This document shows positions 53,433 to 61,645 of a DNA stretch of 64,000 nucleotides, in pieces. The notes beneath the pieces were generated by a model. That model worked only from the letters and a program-made list of their open reading frames with translations, was not told the origin of the DNA and searched no databases. The stretch's first letter is position 1. The number at the start of each line of letters is the position of its first letter. This DNA is from Halobaculum roseum (GTDB lineage Archaea; Halobacteriota; Halobacteria; Halobacteriales; Haloferacaceae), in NCBI RefSeq assembly GCF_019880245.1, contig NZ_CP082286.1:1816521-1880520 (forward strand), read 5' to 3'. The translations under genes were made by a program, and so were the position numbers.

Positions 53433-54368
53433 TCACTCTCCGATCCGGTTCCGTTCCCACGTCCGCAGGAGGTCCGCCATCGTCCGGTTCGTCGGCGTGT
53501 CGACGCCGCGGTCGCGGCCGCGGTCGACGACGGCGCCGTTGATCGCGTCGACCTCGGTCCGATTCCCCGACTCCACGTCCCGGCGCATCGACGAGCGGTT
53601 GGCCGCGGTCTCCGCGACGACGGTGTCGACCGCGTCGACGGCCCTCTCGTCGGGTAGATCGACACCCTCTGCGCGGGCGACGCGGGCCGTCTCGCGGGCG
53701 GCGCGGCGGGCGACTTCGCGGCCCGGGCCGTCCGCGAGCGCGCCGTTGGGAACGCGCGCGAGCGCCGTCACGGCGTTGATGCCGGCGTTGACGGCGAGCT
53801 TCTCCCAGCGTCGGCGCGGCATCGCGGGGTCGGCGGTGCAGTCGAGCCCGCACTCGCGGAACGCGGCGGCGACGCGCTCGGCCCGGTCGCTCGCGGCGTC
53901 GTCCTCGTCGCTGTCGAGTCGGTCGTCGGCGAACTCGCCGACGTGGATCCGCCCGACGCCGGTACAGCGCACTTCGCCCGGGCCGACGAGTTCGGCGCCG
54001 TAGGTCGCGGACCCGGCGAGCACGCGGTCGCCGAGGCGTTCGGCGAGCGTCCCCTCGCACAGCCCGTTCGAGAGCGAACAGACGAGATCCGGGTCGCCGG
54101 CGGCGAGGACTTCGGCGGCGACCTCGGTGTCGTACGCCTTCACGGTCACGAGCGCGAGGTCACAGGAGAGGTCTTCGTGGGTCGGCTCGGTCGTCGCCCG
54201 CGGCCGGGTGTGTGCGTCGAGTTCGCCGACGACGCGCAGGCCCTGCCCCGCGACGCGACGGGCGTGGGGGTCGCGGGCGACGAGTGTGACCTGGTGTTCG
54301 CGCGCGAGCAGCCCGCCCACGAGGCTGCCGAGCGCCCCCGCGCCGAACACGACGATATCCATGTTCAC
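53433..54368 (-). CDS. 2-dehydropantoate 2-reductase-like (PanE/ApbA)
   Basis: 311 residues. The NADP-binding Rossmann motif is VVFGAGALGSLVGGLLA (about 6-22). The PanE motif with the catalytic Lys is RRRWEKLAVNAGINAVTAL (about 185), with a C-terminal helical domain. It reduces ketopantoate to pantoate in CoA synthesis, although related enzymes act on other 2-oxoacids. Two Met codons lie at the N-terminus (MNMDIVV); the second may be the true start. Confidence 0.88.
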   Translation of the reverse strand: MNMDIVVFGAGALGSLVGGLLAREHQVTLVARDPHARRVAGQGLRVVGELDAHTRPRATTEPTHEDLSCDLALVTVKAYDTEVAAEVLAAGDPDLVCSLSNGLCEGTLAERLGDRVLAGSATYGAELVGPGEVRCTGVGRIHVGEFADDRLDSDEDDAASDRAERVAAAFRECGLDCTADPAMPRRRWEKLAVNAGINAVTALARVPNGALADGPGREVARRAARETARVARAEGVDLPDERAVDAVDTVVAETAANRSSMRRDVESGNRTEVDAINGAVVDRGRDRGVDTPTNRTMADLLRTWERNRIGE

Positions 54369-54431
54369 GGGTCGGCGGGCGGGTGAAAAGAGCGGTTCGG
54401 TCGCCCGCGGCGGCCGCCGGGGGCGGGTCGG

Positions 54432-54725
54432 TCAGTCCTCGATCCAGTAGTAGACGTGCTCGCGCGGGGCCTCGCAGTTCGGGCACGCCTCGGGCATCCC
54501 CTCGCCGAGGTCCCCCATCTCCCCGCAATCCGAGCAGCGCCACATCAACTCCCCCTCGCCGAACTCGTGTCCCGCGCGCTCGTGCTCGACCGACAGCGAG
54601 ACGATCCCCTCCCGCGTCGTCACGTACACGCCGTGCTCGTCGAAGCCGCGAACGGTCCCGATCTCCCGCCCGTCCTCGGTGAACACGCGCTGGCCGAGCC
54701 CGACGGGCGGTCCCCCGTCGCTCAT
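54432..54725 (-). CDS. Rubredoxin-like zinc-ribbon protein, first of a tandem pair (DUF7130-like)
   Basis: 97 residues. The N-terminal beta-barrel (GLGQRVFTEDGREIGTVRGF) leads to a rubredoxin/zinc-ribbon C-terminus: MWRCSDCGEMGD and EACPNCEAPREHVYYWIED. The layout (PRC-barrel-like plus WRCxxCGEMG..CPxCxAPRE) suggests a metal-binding, possibly electron-transfer protein. A paralogue lies 133 bases away. Function is unknown. Confidence 0.8.
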   Translation of the reverse strand: MSDGGPPVGLGQRVFTEDGREIGTVRGFDEHGVYVTTREGIVSLSVEHERAGHEFGEGELMWRCSDCGEMGDLGEGMPEACPNCEAPREHVYYWIED

Positions 54726-54858
54726 GCAGGAACGTTACTCGCCTGACAGAATAAACCCGCCGGCGCTCCCACGGCGTCGGGAACGACCCGACGGGAGTTC
54801 CTCTCCCGGCCGCCCGATGCGGTGCCGCCGTGCGCGACACGCGTCCTCGCCCGCGCGG

Positions 54859-55167
54859 TCAGTCCTCGACCCAGTAGTACAGGTCCTCGCGGGGCGCCCC
54901 GCAGTCCGGGCACTGCGCCGGGAGGTCGCCCTCGATCTGTCCCATCTCGCCGCACTCCCAGCAGCGCCACATCACGTACGACTCCCCGAAGGCGCTGCCG
55001 GCCTCCTCCAGTGTCACCCGGCCGGTGTCCTCCGACGAGAGGACGTAGAAGCCGGCGTCGTCGATGCCCCGCACCGTCCCCAGCTCGGTACCGTCGTCGT
55101 CGTACACGCTCTGTCCGACCGAGATGTCCGTCACCCTGGGTTCGTCCTCCTGTTGCTCGGTGGCCAT
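54859..55167 (-). CDS. Rubredoxin-like zinc-ribbon protein, second of a tandem pair (DUF7130-like)
   Basis: 102 residues with the same plan as its neighbour: DISVGQSVYDDDGTELGTVRG, then YVMWRCWECGEMGQ and QCPDCGAPREDLYYWVED. The C-terminal 45 residues are very similar between the two, while the N-terminal parts differ more, a sign of an old tandem duplication. I use the Met at 55167 (MATEQQEDEPRVTDIS); the frame extends about 74 codons upstream toward the element boundary, which is not conserved-looking. It is the last host gene before the integrated element. Confidence 0.8.
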   Translation of the reverse strand: MATEQQEDEPRVTDISVGQSVYDDDGTELGTVRGIDDAGFYVLSSEDTGRVTLEEAGSAFGESYVMWRCWECGEMGQIEGDLPAQCPDCGAPREDLYYWVED

Positions 55168-55342
55168 ACGCGTGTGTACGTCGGCTGATCTGTTAAACGA
55201 TCCCATGGGTGCTGTGAACGAGGGACGTGGCAGTCGAACGAACCCGAGCGATCGACGGCTCACTACGAGCGTTCTATGATACGAGATACTCACACGACGA
55301 TCGCGTGACTGCGGTCCGAATCGGAGAAACAGATCGCGACGA

Positions 55343-55382
55343 TCACATGAAGTCCGCGATGGATCCTTGTTTGTTCTTGTCG
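55343..55382 (-). pseudogene. Displaced 3' end of the DNA polymerase D large-subunit gene (left attachment region)
   Basis: Read on the minus strand, 55381-55343 encodes DKNKQGSIADFM and stop. The current 3' end of the polymerase gene, 8.26 kb to the right, encodes DKNRPSTIADFM and stop. Codons here are GC-rich (ATC GCG GAC TTC), as in the host, so this is probably the original end. It overlaps the 11-bp core TGTTCTTGTCG (55372-55382). Only these 12 codons remain. Confidence 0.85.
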
Positions 55383-55456
55383 AACCCACCTATGACCTAT
55401 GGCAATTCTCCGGAAGTTTCTAGGGTGTGGCGTGTGCAGAAAGGGGTAGGTCGGCC

Positions 55457-56752
55457 ATGACCACCCCAAGAGAGAAATTCGAGCGGCGGAAGGAAACGTT
55501 TTCCGAGTATGTGGACTCGGGCGAGATCGACTCCGATACGGCCGAGGCGGTCCGAGAGTTGCTAAACGCCTACGACGATCACAACGTAATGACGCCGGCA
55601 CCCGAGGGTGAAGGCACGCGCGAGCCGGGAACCCTCACGGCGTGGCTATACCGCCTAATGCAATTCTCCCGCGAGCGGAAGCTTGTCGAAGCGACGGCGG
55701 AGGATTTGAAGCATGACATTCAGTCGATGCACGACGGCGGACACCCGTTGGTTAAGGACGAAGGTATTCAGAAGTCCACGCTTCGGTCTTATCAGGCGGC
55801 GCTACGGAAGTTCTACGGCTACCACACGGATCTGAACGTGGAGCCGGGGGAGATCCCGATGTTCGACCAGAAGGACCCGCAGGTTGACCCGTCGGATATG
55901 CTCACCAAAGAGGAAATCCACGAGGCGCGGGAGGCGGCTGACAACCCGCGAGACAAACTTATCTTTCAACTGTTGCTCTACACCGGCCAGCGGCGCGAGG
56001 CTATCCGCACGCTTCGGTTGAAGGACGTGAACCCCCAAGCGGGCACCTACCGACTGAACCCCGAGGTGGACGGGCTCAAAGGCGCACAGGATCGGAACGG
56101 GAAGCGACCCCTGCTCGGTGCGAAGGCGGCTGTGCAAAACTGGTTGGAGTACCACCCTGATACGACCGATCCTGAGCACTACCTGATCACGGCACGCCCG
56201 AACTACAGCACCCCGGACCCGACGACGCCCGTTTCGGGAGAGACGATCCGGCGGTGCATGGAGAAAATCAAAGAGCGGACGGACATTGACAAGCCGATGC
56301 ACCCCCACGCGATGCGGCACAACTTCGTGACTATCGCGGCGCGTGATTACGACCTCCCCCACGACACGATCAAATATCTGATCGGTCACGACGCCGCTTC
56401 ACAGGTGATGGAAACCACCTATTCGCACCTATCCGGTGATGACCACGTGAAGCGTGCCGAGGAGGCGTTCGGGATTCGTGAACCCGAAGATGAATCCCCA
56501 CTTACGCCGGACGTATGCGACGTGTGCGGAAACAACCTCGCGCCGAGTGCGAAGGCGTGTAGCCGGTGCGGAGCCGTGTTCACCCCGGACGCACAGAGCG
56601 CGCAGGAGTCGATTCAGAGCGACATGAAGGACTCTTACCGAGAGGTTGACCCCGAGGACGTGGACACGCAAGAGAAGATCGATGCGCTCGATGACCTACT
56701 TGACGACCCGGAAGTGAAGGCATTGCTGTATGAGAAGCTGTCTGATAAGTGA
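55457..56752 (+). CDS. Tyrosine recombinase (integrase) with C-terminal zinc ribbon
   Basis: 431 residues. The N-terminal core-binding (SAM-like) domain covers about 15-130. The catalytic domain has the first Arg in TGQRREAIRTL (about 178), HPHAMRHNF (about 282-290), the H in YLIGHDAAS, and the nucleophile Tyr in TTYSHLSGDD (about 321). After the catalytic domain comes a zinc ribbon (CDVCGNNLAPSAKACSRCG, about 354) and a helical acidic tail. It integrates and excises the element at the polymerase-gene site 75 bases upstream. The start is ATG 55457; the frame extends ten codons further. Confidence 0.92.
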   Translation: MTTPREKFERRKETFSEYVDSGEIDSDTAEAVRELLNAYDDHNVMTPAPEGEGTREPGTLTAWLYRLMQFSRERKLVEATAEDLKHDIQSMHDGGHPLVKDEGIQKSTLRSYQAALRKFYGYHTDLNVEPGEIPMFDQKDPQVDPSDMLTKEEIHEAREAADNPRDKLIFQLLLYTGQRREAIRTLRLKDVNPQAGTYRLNPEVDGLKGAQDRNGKRPLLGAKAAVQNWLEYHPDTTDPEHYLITARPNYSTPDPTTPVSGETIRRCMEKIKERTDIDKPMHPHAMRHNFVTIAARDYDLPHDTIKYLIGHDAASQVMETTYSHLSGDDHVKRAEEAFGIREPEDESPLTPDVCDVCGNNLAPSAKACSRCGAVFTPDAQSAQESIQSDMKDSYREVDPEDVDTQEKIDALDDLLDDPEVKALLYEKLSDK

Positions 56753-56882
56753 AGTGACCGTCTTAGATACCCGGTCGCACCCGCTATTTTGAAGAAGTGC
56801 TAGTGTATCTCGGGGAGCACGTAGGCTGCCATTTTGAATTTGAAGCAAACGGGCTAATATACGTCTCAATGGGCCAGCGTAG

Positions 56883-57965
56883 CTATTCGTTGGCATCTGA
56901 ATCCTCTAACTCTTTGGCGACAGCTACCTCTTCTTCTCTTGTCGTATCGGAAAGCCCCAGTCCTTCTTCAAATAACCAATCCGCTATAATGTCTCCATAG
57001 GCCGTCGTTTGCCATTTATCGCCGTTAACGCGCTCTAGGAGAGGGTTTGCGGACCGGACTTTGTCATGCCCCCTTTCCCGACGCCCTGTTTTGCCGGCGA
57101 GATCATTGAGAATAGTCACAACGACGCTTCGGTCACCGAGTCTCTTGCCAGCGCGGACAAAGTCGTTTGTGTGAATTGGTTGCTCGTCTGTCTGCGTAGC
57201 GACGTATTCAAACACCTCTCGCCGCGATTGGCCCCGTCGCTTCGAATGCAAATTCTTCACGTCCTCCTCGATTTGCCGGCGAAGTTTAGCTCGTTCCTCT
57301 AGTGATTTCCGTTCAACAACTTCGAGAATGGAAGTCTCTGAAAGAGCACTTGTAGCGTCCCACGCTTCTTGCCGGCGGTTATCCCGACCGTCCAACAGTT
57401 CGAATTGAATTTGTTGAACGACGAATTTGGAAGAACAGAAGTCGTTGTTCTCCAATACTTCTTGGATATATTCACGGGCCTCCCGAGTATTCCGGTCCTT
57501 GTTTATATATCCGTCAAACCACTCCTCGGTCACCTTGACCTGCCGATCAAGTTGCTCAGTCGTCTTTTCTCGCGTGCGTTCAAGCAATTCGGTCCGGGCC
57601 TCCATCCCGGTCGACTTGGTCACGTGGTCATGTGGTGCACCGGAATCAAGCCCCTCAATCACGCCCGAAAGGAAATCCGAGTGGGAATCAAGAGTATTGT
57701 CGGTTAGGAGATTGGAGACTAGTTCCCCAATGAGTTCACCTAATCCGCGTGGGGAGCGGTCCGTCTTGATGCTAACATCGGGGTGGATGTTAACTGAAGT
57801 AACATCTTCCCACAGAGAGAGGAGGCGGTCATCCATTCTATCCGCTTTGTCCTGAACGCGGTTCCGGAGTTCGTGGTCCCGGTATGACGACTCTTCGGGC
57901 GCTGAACCGGTCTCTGCATACGCTTTCTCGTAGTTGATGAGGTGATATGGTTTCGAGGAGACCAT
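56883..57965 (-). CDS. Element-borne protein of unknown function with wHTH-like C-terminus
   Basis: 360 residues, soluble and charged. The N-terminus is MVSSKPYHLINYEKAYAETG; the middle is rich in long helices (about 140-290: TGMEARTELLERTREKTTEQL, then KSLEERAKLRRQIEED). The C-terminal about 95 residues (IHTNDFVRAGKRLGDRSVVVTI.. to ADWLFEEG) look like a winged helix. No nuclease, ATPase or methylase motif is visible. Convergent with the integrase, in a typical cargo slot. Alternative start is 58001 (12 codons longer). It could be a defence, regulatory or replication gene. Confidence 0.7.
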   Translation of the reverse strand: MVSSKPYHLINYEKAYAETGSAPEESSYRDHELRNRVQDKADRMDDRLLSLWEDVTSVNIHPDVSIKTDRSPRGLGELIGELVSNLLTDNTLDSHSDFLSGVIEGLDSGAPHDHVTKSTGMEARTELLERTREKTTEQLDRQVKVTEEWFDGYINKDRNTREAREYIQEVLENNDFCSSKFVVQQIQFELLDGRDNRRQEAWDATSALSETSILEVVERKSLEERAKLRRQIEEDVKNLHSKRRGQSRREVFEYVATQTDEQPIHTNDFVRAGKRLGDRSVVVTILNDLAGKTGRRERGHDKVRSANPLLERVNGDKWQTTAYGDIIADWLFEEGLGLSDTTREEEVAVAKELEDSDANE

Positions 57966-57981
57966 ATGTCTGAATCCTGTG

Positions 57982-57997
57982 GGGAACGTTCGTTCCC
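57982..57997. promoter_or_regulatory. Palindrome between the unknown gene and the replication operon
   Basis: GGGAACG-TT-CGTTCCC, a perfect 7-bp inverted repeat with a 2-base centre. It lies just upstream of the start of the minus-strand gene at 57965. It is a candidate operator for an element-encoded regulator such as the RHH protein at 58321. Confidence 0.4.
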
Positions 57998-58044
57998 TCA
58001 CTATTTCAATGTATCCTGTGCCATCATATAGAACTACAGAAGCG

Positions 58045-58152
58045 ATGGGGACTCTTCCCCTGCGGGCCTACGCTCGGGAAAGCCGAGATGACCGTAAGGA
58101 GGAGATCCGACGCAAGCCTCGCGGTGTCGACGTGGACGCCCCTTGTGGGTGA
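58045..58152 (+). CDS. Possible 35-residue element protein
   Basis: ATG 58045 opens 35 codons, MGTLPLRAYARESRDDRKEE.., ending DAPCG. The charged middle looks protein-like and the ATG follows an AT-rich ATCATATAGAAC. The stop overlaps a GTG that begins a further 22-codon frame. No homologue is known to me. The intervening 58153-58320 has no stronger candidate. Confidence 0.3.
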   Translation: MGTLPLRAYARESRDDRKEEIRRKPRGVDVDAPCG

Positions 58153-58320
58153 TCCACGCCAAGCCGCGGTCACAAAATCACGTCAAAGGCGATCCGGCGG
58201 GGGACCGTCGTTCTTGAGTCTCTGACGGCAGACAAGCGGGTATCAAACCCTAACACGGCAAGGTTCCCCAGTTGGGACCCTAGATGTATCGAACTCAGAG
58301 CCAGCCCCAGCGAAACACCC

Positions 58321-58440
58321 ATGTCTACTGAACGCACGACAATCCAGATTCGCCCCGAGACTAGAGAGAAGTTGTTTGAGGAAAAGAACGGCCCTACGGA
58401 CACCTACGACGACGTTGTCAATCGACTCCTCAAGGAGTGA
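58321..58440 (+). CDS. Ribbon-helix-helix regulator (CopG/antitoxin-like)
   Basis: 39 residues: MSTERTTIQIRPETREKLFE then EKNGPTDTYDDVVNRLLKE. The beta strand TTIQIR followed by two helices is the RHH fold that binds DNA as a dimer. Similar small proteins occur as antitoxins or copy-number regulators; no toxin gene is apparent next to it. Its stop overlaps the GTG of the next ORF (GTGA). It probably controls the replication operon it heads. Confidence 0.75.
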   Translation: MSTERTTIQIRPETREKLFEEKNGPTDTYDDVVNRLLKE

Positions 58441-58577
58441 CGTATCGAGAACAACGCCCGTCGGTGGCACAAGTTCCTAAGCGAGTCCACCGATTCCGGG
58501 CGTCAGATCAACTGCGCGGGGAGGAACCCCCGCACCAGCGACTTTGCTTACTCGACCTAAATGAGTACCGCGACTAA
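58437..58577 (+). CDS. Small element ORF, 46 residues
   Basis: GTG 58437 overlaps the RHH stop as GTGA. The frame reads MTYREQRPSVAQVPKRVHRF.., a basic first half and a PPHQRLCLLDLNEYRD end. No family is recognised. It continues the chain of overlapping starts, which supports its being translated. It overlaps the next ORF by 17 bases. Confidence 0.45.
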   Translation: MTYREQRPSVAQVPKRVHRFRASDQLRGEEPPHQRLCLLDLNEYRD

Positions 58578-58701
58578 TCGGAGAAACGACGGAATCGAGC
58601 GAATCAACCACCATCGGGAAGAACTTGTGGCGCTTGCGGAGTCAGACTTAGCCTGTAGCCGGTTGGCAGCGGCGCTACTGGAGGTGTCTGACGGTGAGTA
58701 A
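58561..58701 (+). CDS. Small element ORF, 46 residues, helical
   Basis: ATG 58561, MSTATNRRNDGIERINHHRE.., continuing ELVALAESDLACSRLAAALLEV and ending SDGE. It is predicted helical. The stop overlaps the start of the next ORF (GTGAGTAA). The function is unknown; it could be a DNA-binding accessory or a replication-control protein. Confidence 0.5.
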   Translation: MSTATNRRNDGIERINHHREELVALAESDLACSRLAAALLEVSDGE

Positions 58702-58870
58702 AGGGATGGACGGGTGTGCTCCGTCTAATCGCACCTACGCAACCGAGTCACTAGACGCTTCCGGTGATTTCTGTGACGCCCCCTCGTGTTGGAGTAGGGC
58801 ACGCAGGCAGATTGACGATGCGCGACTATGCCGGTGGCACGCAAAGCACTATATGGGGGTGTCCTCGTGA
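58694..58870 (+). CDS. Small Cys/His zinc-finger protein of the element
   Basis: 58 residues, GTG 58694 (or ATG 58706). It contains FCDAPSCWSRARRQIDD followed by LCRWHAKHYM: a C-x4-C and C-x2-H-x3-H set that fits a zinc finger. The stop TGA overlaps the GTG of the primase-helicase (GTGA). Small zinc-finger proteins of this kind are common next to replication genes of haloarchaeal elements. Confidence 0.6.
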   Translation: MSKGMDGCAPSNRTYATESLDASGDFCDAPSCWSRARRQIDDARLCRWHAKHYMGVSS

Positions 58871-61323
58871 GCACATCCGCCCCCACCGACCTCACGGTCC
58901 CGTCAACCCTCAAAGAACGGGAGCAATGGATCTGCTGGCGTGAGGAGGAGCGCGACAGTCAAGACAAGCCGACAAAGGTACCAATCAACCCAACGGCCGG
59001 CGACTACGCCTCAGCTACCGATGCCGACACGTGGACGACGTTTGAGCAGGCACGCGAGGCACACGCCGGCGCGCGTGTCGACACGGACGGACTCGGATTC
59101 GTGTTCACCGATGACGACCTATTGGTTGGTGTTGACCTAGACGACGCCCGCGATCCCGAGTCGGGCAATCCGGAGTCGTGGGCCGAGGACATCATCGATC
59201 GGTTAGAGTCGTTCACCGAGGTATCCCCGTCCGGCACAGGGTACCACGTGTACCTTCACGGAATTCTCCCCGATGGTGGCAACCGTAAGGACGGCGTGGA
59301 AATATACGACCAGAGCCGATTCTTCACCGTCACGGGCGACCATGTGGACGGCACGCCGGCGACAGTCAACCAGCGGAACGATGCACTCCGCGAGGTGCAC
59401 GCCGACTACGTCACAGGTGACGAGAGTGACGACAGTAGCCCCGAAGGCGACACGAAGCGACCGGGCGAACATGTGGATATTTCGGACCAGCAGTTGCTTG
59501 AGAAGGCGAAGAATGCCGAGTACGGAGACGAATTCACTCGGCTGTGGCGTGGTGATACGTCCGACTATGGGGGCGATCACAGTAAGGCGGACTACCACCT
59601 ACTCCGGCACCTACTCTTCTGGACGGGCGGCGACAGGAGCCGCGCGGAACGCCTCTTCGGAAAGTCGGGTTTGACACGGCCGAAGTGGGAAGAGCGTGCC
59701 GACTACCGCGAGCGGACGCTTGACGCCGCCGAGGACGCTATCAGCAACTACTACGATCCCAACGCGAACACCGGCGGTCCGGAACACACCGACCCGCCGG
59801 AATGGGTCGAGAAGGACACAGCCGACACTCACGACTCTGTGGCCTCACTCACGCCGGCGAATGTGGTTGCACGCGCCGGGATAGCGAGCGACGACTACGA
59901 CAGTCTCTCCGGTGCAATTGACGGACTCAGCGACCGGGAGAAAGCGGCGATTGTGTGGGATCTACTCACCGAGAGCAACGAGTACCACCTTCGCGTGCAC
60001 CGAGAGACAGGCCGGCTGTATGCCTACGACGGCGGCGTGTGGCTACCCGAGGGGGAACGTACACTTCGCCACGCCGGCCGGCAAGCACTCGGGAGCACCA
60101 ACTACGGCAAGAACGTAGTCACGGAATTGAAAGAGCAAGCACGGGCCGATCCAAGGGCCGAAGTGGACGGTGATACGCTGGGATCAGATCCCGGGGTTCT
60201 TGCCGTCGAAAACGGGTTGCTCAATCTTGAAGCGGCAGCGAACGGCGACGACGCGCTTCGACCACTTGAGCCGGAGGATTACGCCTTGACCCGCCTCCCC
60301 GTGACCTACGATCCAAATGCCACGGCCGAGGAATGGGAAGCGACAGTTCGTGAAGTGGTCGAATCAGAGAAATTGGATCTGTTTCAGGAGTATGTTGGAT
60401 ACACGCTCCACCGTGGAGCCATGCCCTACAACCGAGCGTTGCTTCTGGTTGGTGACGGTGCGAACGGCAAGAGCACCGTCTTGAATACCGTCCGAGCAAT
60501 GCTCGGGGCCGACAACACGCGCTCGAAGGCGATCCATGACCTCTCAGAGCCGAACCACGTAGCTGACCTTCACGGTGCAATTGCGAACATCCACGCCGAC
60601 CTATCCGAAGGCGCGCTATCCTCGAAGGGAGTTGCGCGATTCAAGGAGTTGACCGGCGGCGACACCGTGGAAGGGCGACGACTCTATGAAGAGTCGTTCA
60701 CATTCGACCCAACGGCCAAGCACCTGTATGCGGCCAACAGTACGCCGGATGTGAGCAACTACGTAGATGCCGAGGATTCGGCGTGGTGGCGACGGTGGCT
60801 TGTCGTGCACTTCCCCCAGTACTTCCCACCACACGAACGCGATCCGGAGCTAGAAGATCGTCTGACTACTGACGAAAGCCTCTCCGGCGTGTTGAATTGG
60901 GCTATCGACGGGTGGGACCGATTGATAGAGCAGGGCGGATTCACGAACGCCGACCATACAGGTGAAACCCGCAAACGGTGGGTGACGTGGGGTGAGAACG
61001 TGGAGGCGTTCATTGAGAACCACGTCGAAAACGACCCGGACGCCGAGAATCTGTCCACGTCGGAAGCCTACGACGTATACAAGGCGTGGTGCCGTGAGAA
61101 CGATGAAGATCCGATTGGCCGTCGGAAGTTCACGGCGACGCTTCGGGATGCTCCTGTGAATGTTGGCTACACAAAAAGTGTCCGTCCTCACGGAACAGGA
61201 ACGCCGACGAACGGCTACAAGTCACTCGGGTTCTCCGGTGCCGTGCCGTCGCTTGAATCGGTCTTGTCCGAAGGCGACGGCGACGACGGAACGCGGAACA
61301 CGGGAATTGGGGCCTACAACTGA
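58867..61323 (+). CDS. P4-family primase-helicase (replication initiator)
   Basis: 818 residues. The N-terminal PrimPol-like domain begins EREQWICWREEERDSQDKPT; the metal-binding acidic motif VDLDDARD is near residue 89, and SGTGYHVYLHG follows. A primase-CT/linker precedes the D5/SF3 helicase with Walker A LLLVGDGANGKSTVLNTV (about 526), and ANIHADLSEG and YAANSTPDVSN as further motifs. The tail is a winged-helix-like D5_C (ENLSTSEAYDVYKAWCREN). It would open the element origin and prime DNA synthesis. GTG 58867 is chosen because it overlaps the upstream stop. Host-like GC, but typical element composition. Confidence 0.9.
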   Translation: MSTSAPTDLTVPSTLKEREQWICWREEERDSQDKPTKVPINPTAGDYASATDADTWTTFEQAREAHAGARVDTDGLGFVFTDDDLLVGVDLDDARDPESGNPESWAEDIIDRLESFTEVSPSGTGYHVYLHGILPDGGNRKDGVEIYDQSRFFTVTGDHVDGTPATVNQRNDALREVHADYVTGDESDDSSPEGDTKRPGEHVDISDQQLLEKAKNAEYGDEFTRLWRGDTSDYGGDHSKADYHLLRHLLFWTGGDRSRAERLFGKSGLTRPKWEERADYRERTLDAAEDAISNYYDPNANTGGPEHTDPPEWVEKDTADTHDSVASLTPANVVARAGIASDDYDSLSGAIDGLSDREKAAIVWDLLTESNEYHLRVHRETGRLYAYDGGVWLPEGERTLRHAGRQALGSTNYGKNVVTELKEQARADPRAEVDGDTLGSDPGVLAVENGLLNLEAAANGDDALRPLEPEDYALTRLPVTYDPNATAEEWEATVREVVESEKLDLFQEYVGYTLHRGAMPYNRALLLVGDGANGKSTVLNTVRAMLGADNTRSKAIHDLSEPNHVADLHGAIANIHADLSEGALSSKGVARFKELTGGDTVEGRRLYEESFTFDPTAKHLYAANSTPDVSNYVDAEDSAWWRRWLVVHFPQYFPPHERDPELEDRLTTDESLSGVLNWAIDGWDRLIEQGGFTNADHTGETRKRWVTWGENVEAFIENHVENDPDAENLSTSEAYDVYKAWCRENDEDPIGRRKFTATLRDAPVNVGYTKSVRPHGTGTPTNGYKSLGFSGAVPSLESVLSEGDGDDGTRNTGIGAYN

Positions 61324-61596
61324 ATGACCGACCGCACACGGATTTCTGAACGTGTTGAACAGCTCTGCTCCTACGTGAGTGAAACACTCTTCGCGTCGCT
61401 TCTCGTGGCGATCTTGGTGGTAACAGGGAACGCGAACGGTACGATCGGGGTAGTCGTTATTGGTCTACTCTACACCGTCGATCTACCAACACTCCTCACA
61501 GTCATTTGCCGCGAAGCCCGCGAGGAGTGTTCACGCTCCCAGACGGTGTGTGACCCCGTGGAACCGTCCGAGAGACGGCCGGGTACTCGACAGTAG
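61324..61596 (+). CDS. Small membrane protein of the element
   Basis: 90 residues, ATG directly after the primase stop. There are two hydrophobic stretches, TLFASLLVAILVVTG and GTIGVVVIGLLYTVDLPTLL, and a basic/Cys-containing tail (CREAREECSRSQTVCDP). It could be a membrane anchor, holin-like or conjugation-related protein. No family is recognised. Confidence 0.65.
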   Translation: MTDRTRISERVEQLCSYVSETLFASLLVAILVVTGNANGTIGVVVIGLLYTVDLPTLLTVICREAREECSRSQTVCDPVEPSERRPGTRQ

Positions 61597-61645
61597 GAAC
61601 GAACACTAAGCCCATGAAGGACGCCTATACAACCGACTTGGAAGT

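Noticed and set aside
58170-58470. Two minus-strand frames opposite the RHH gene
   Set aside because: They overlap the RHH protein and the coupled ORF chain and have no recognisable features.
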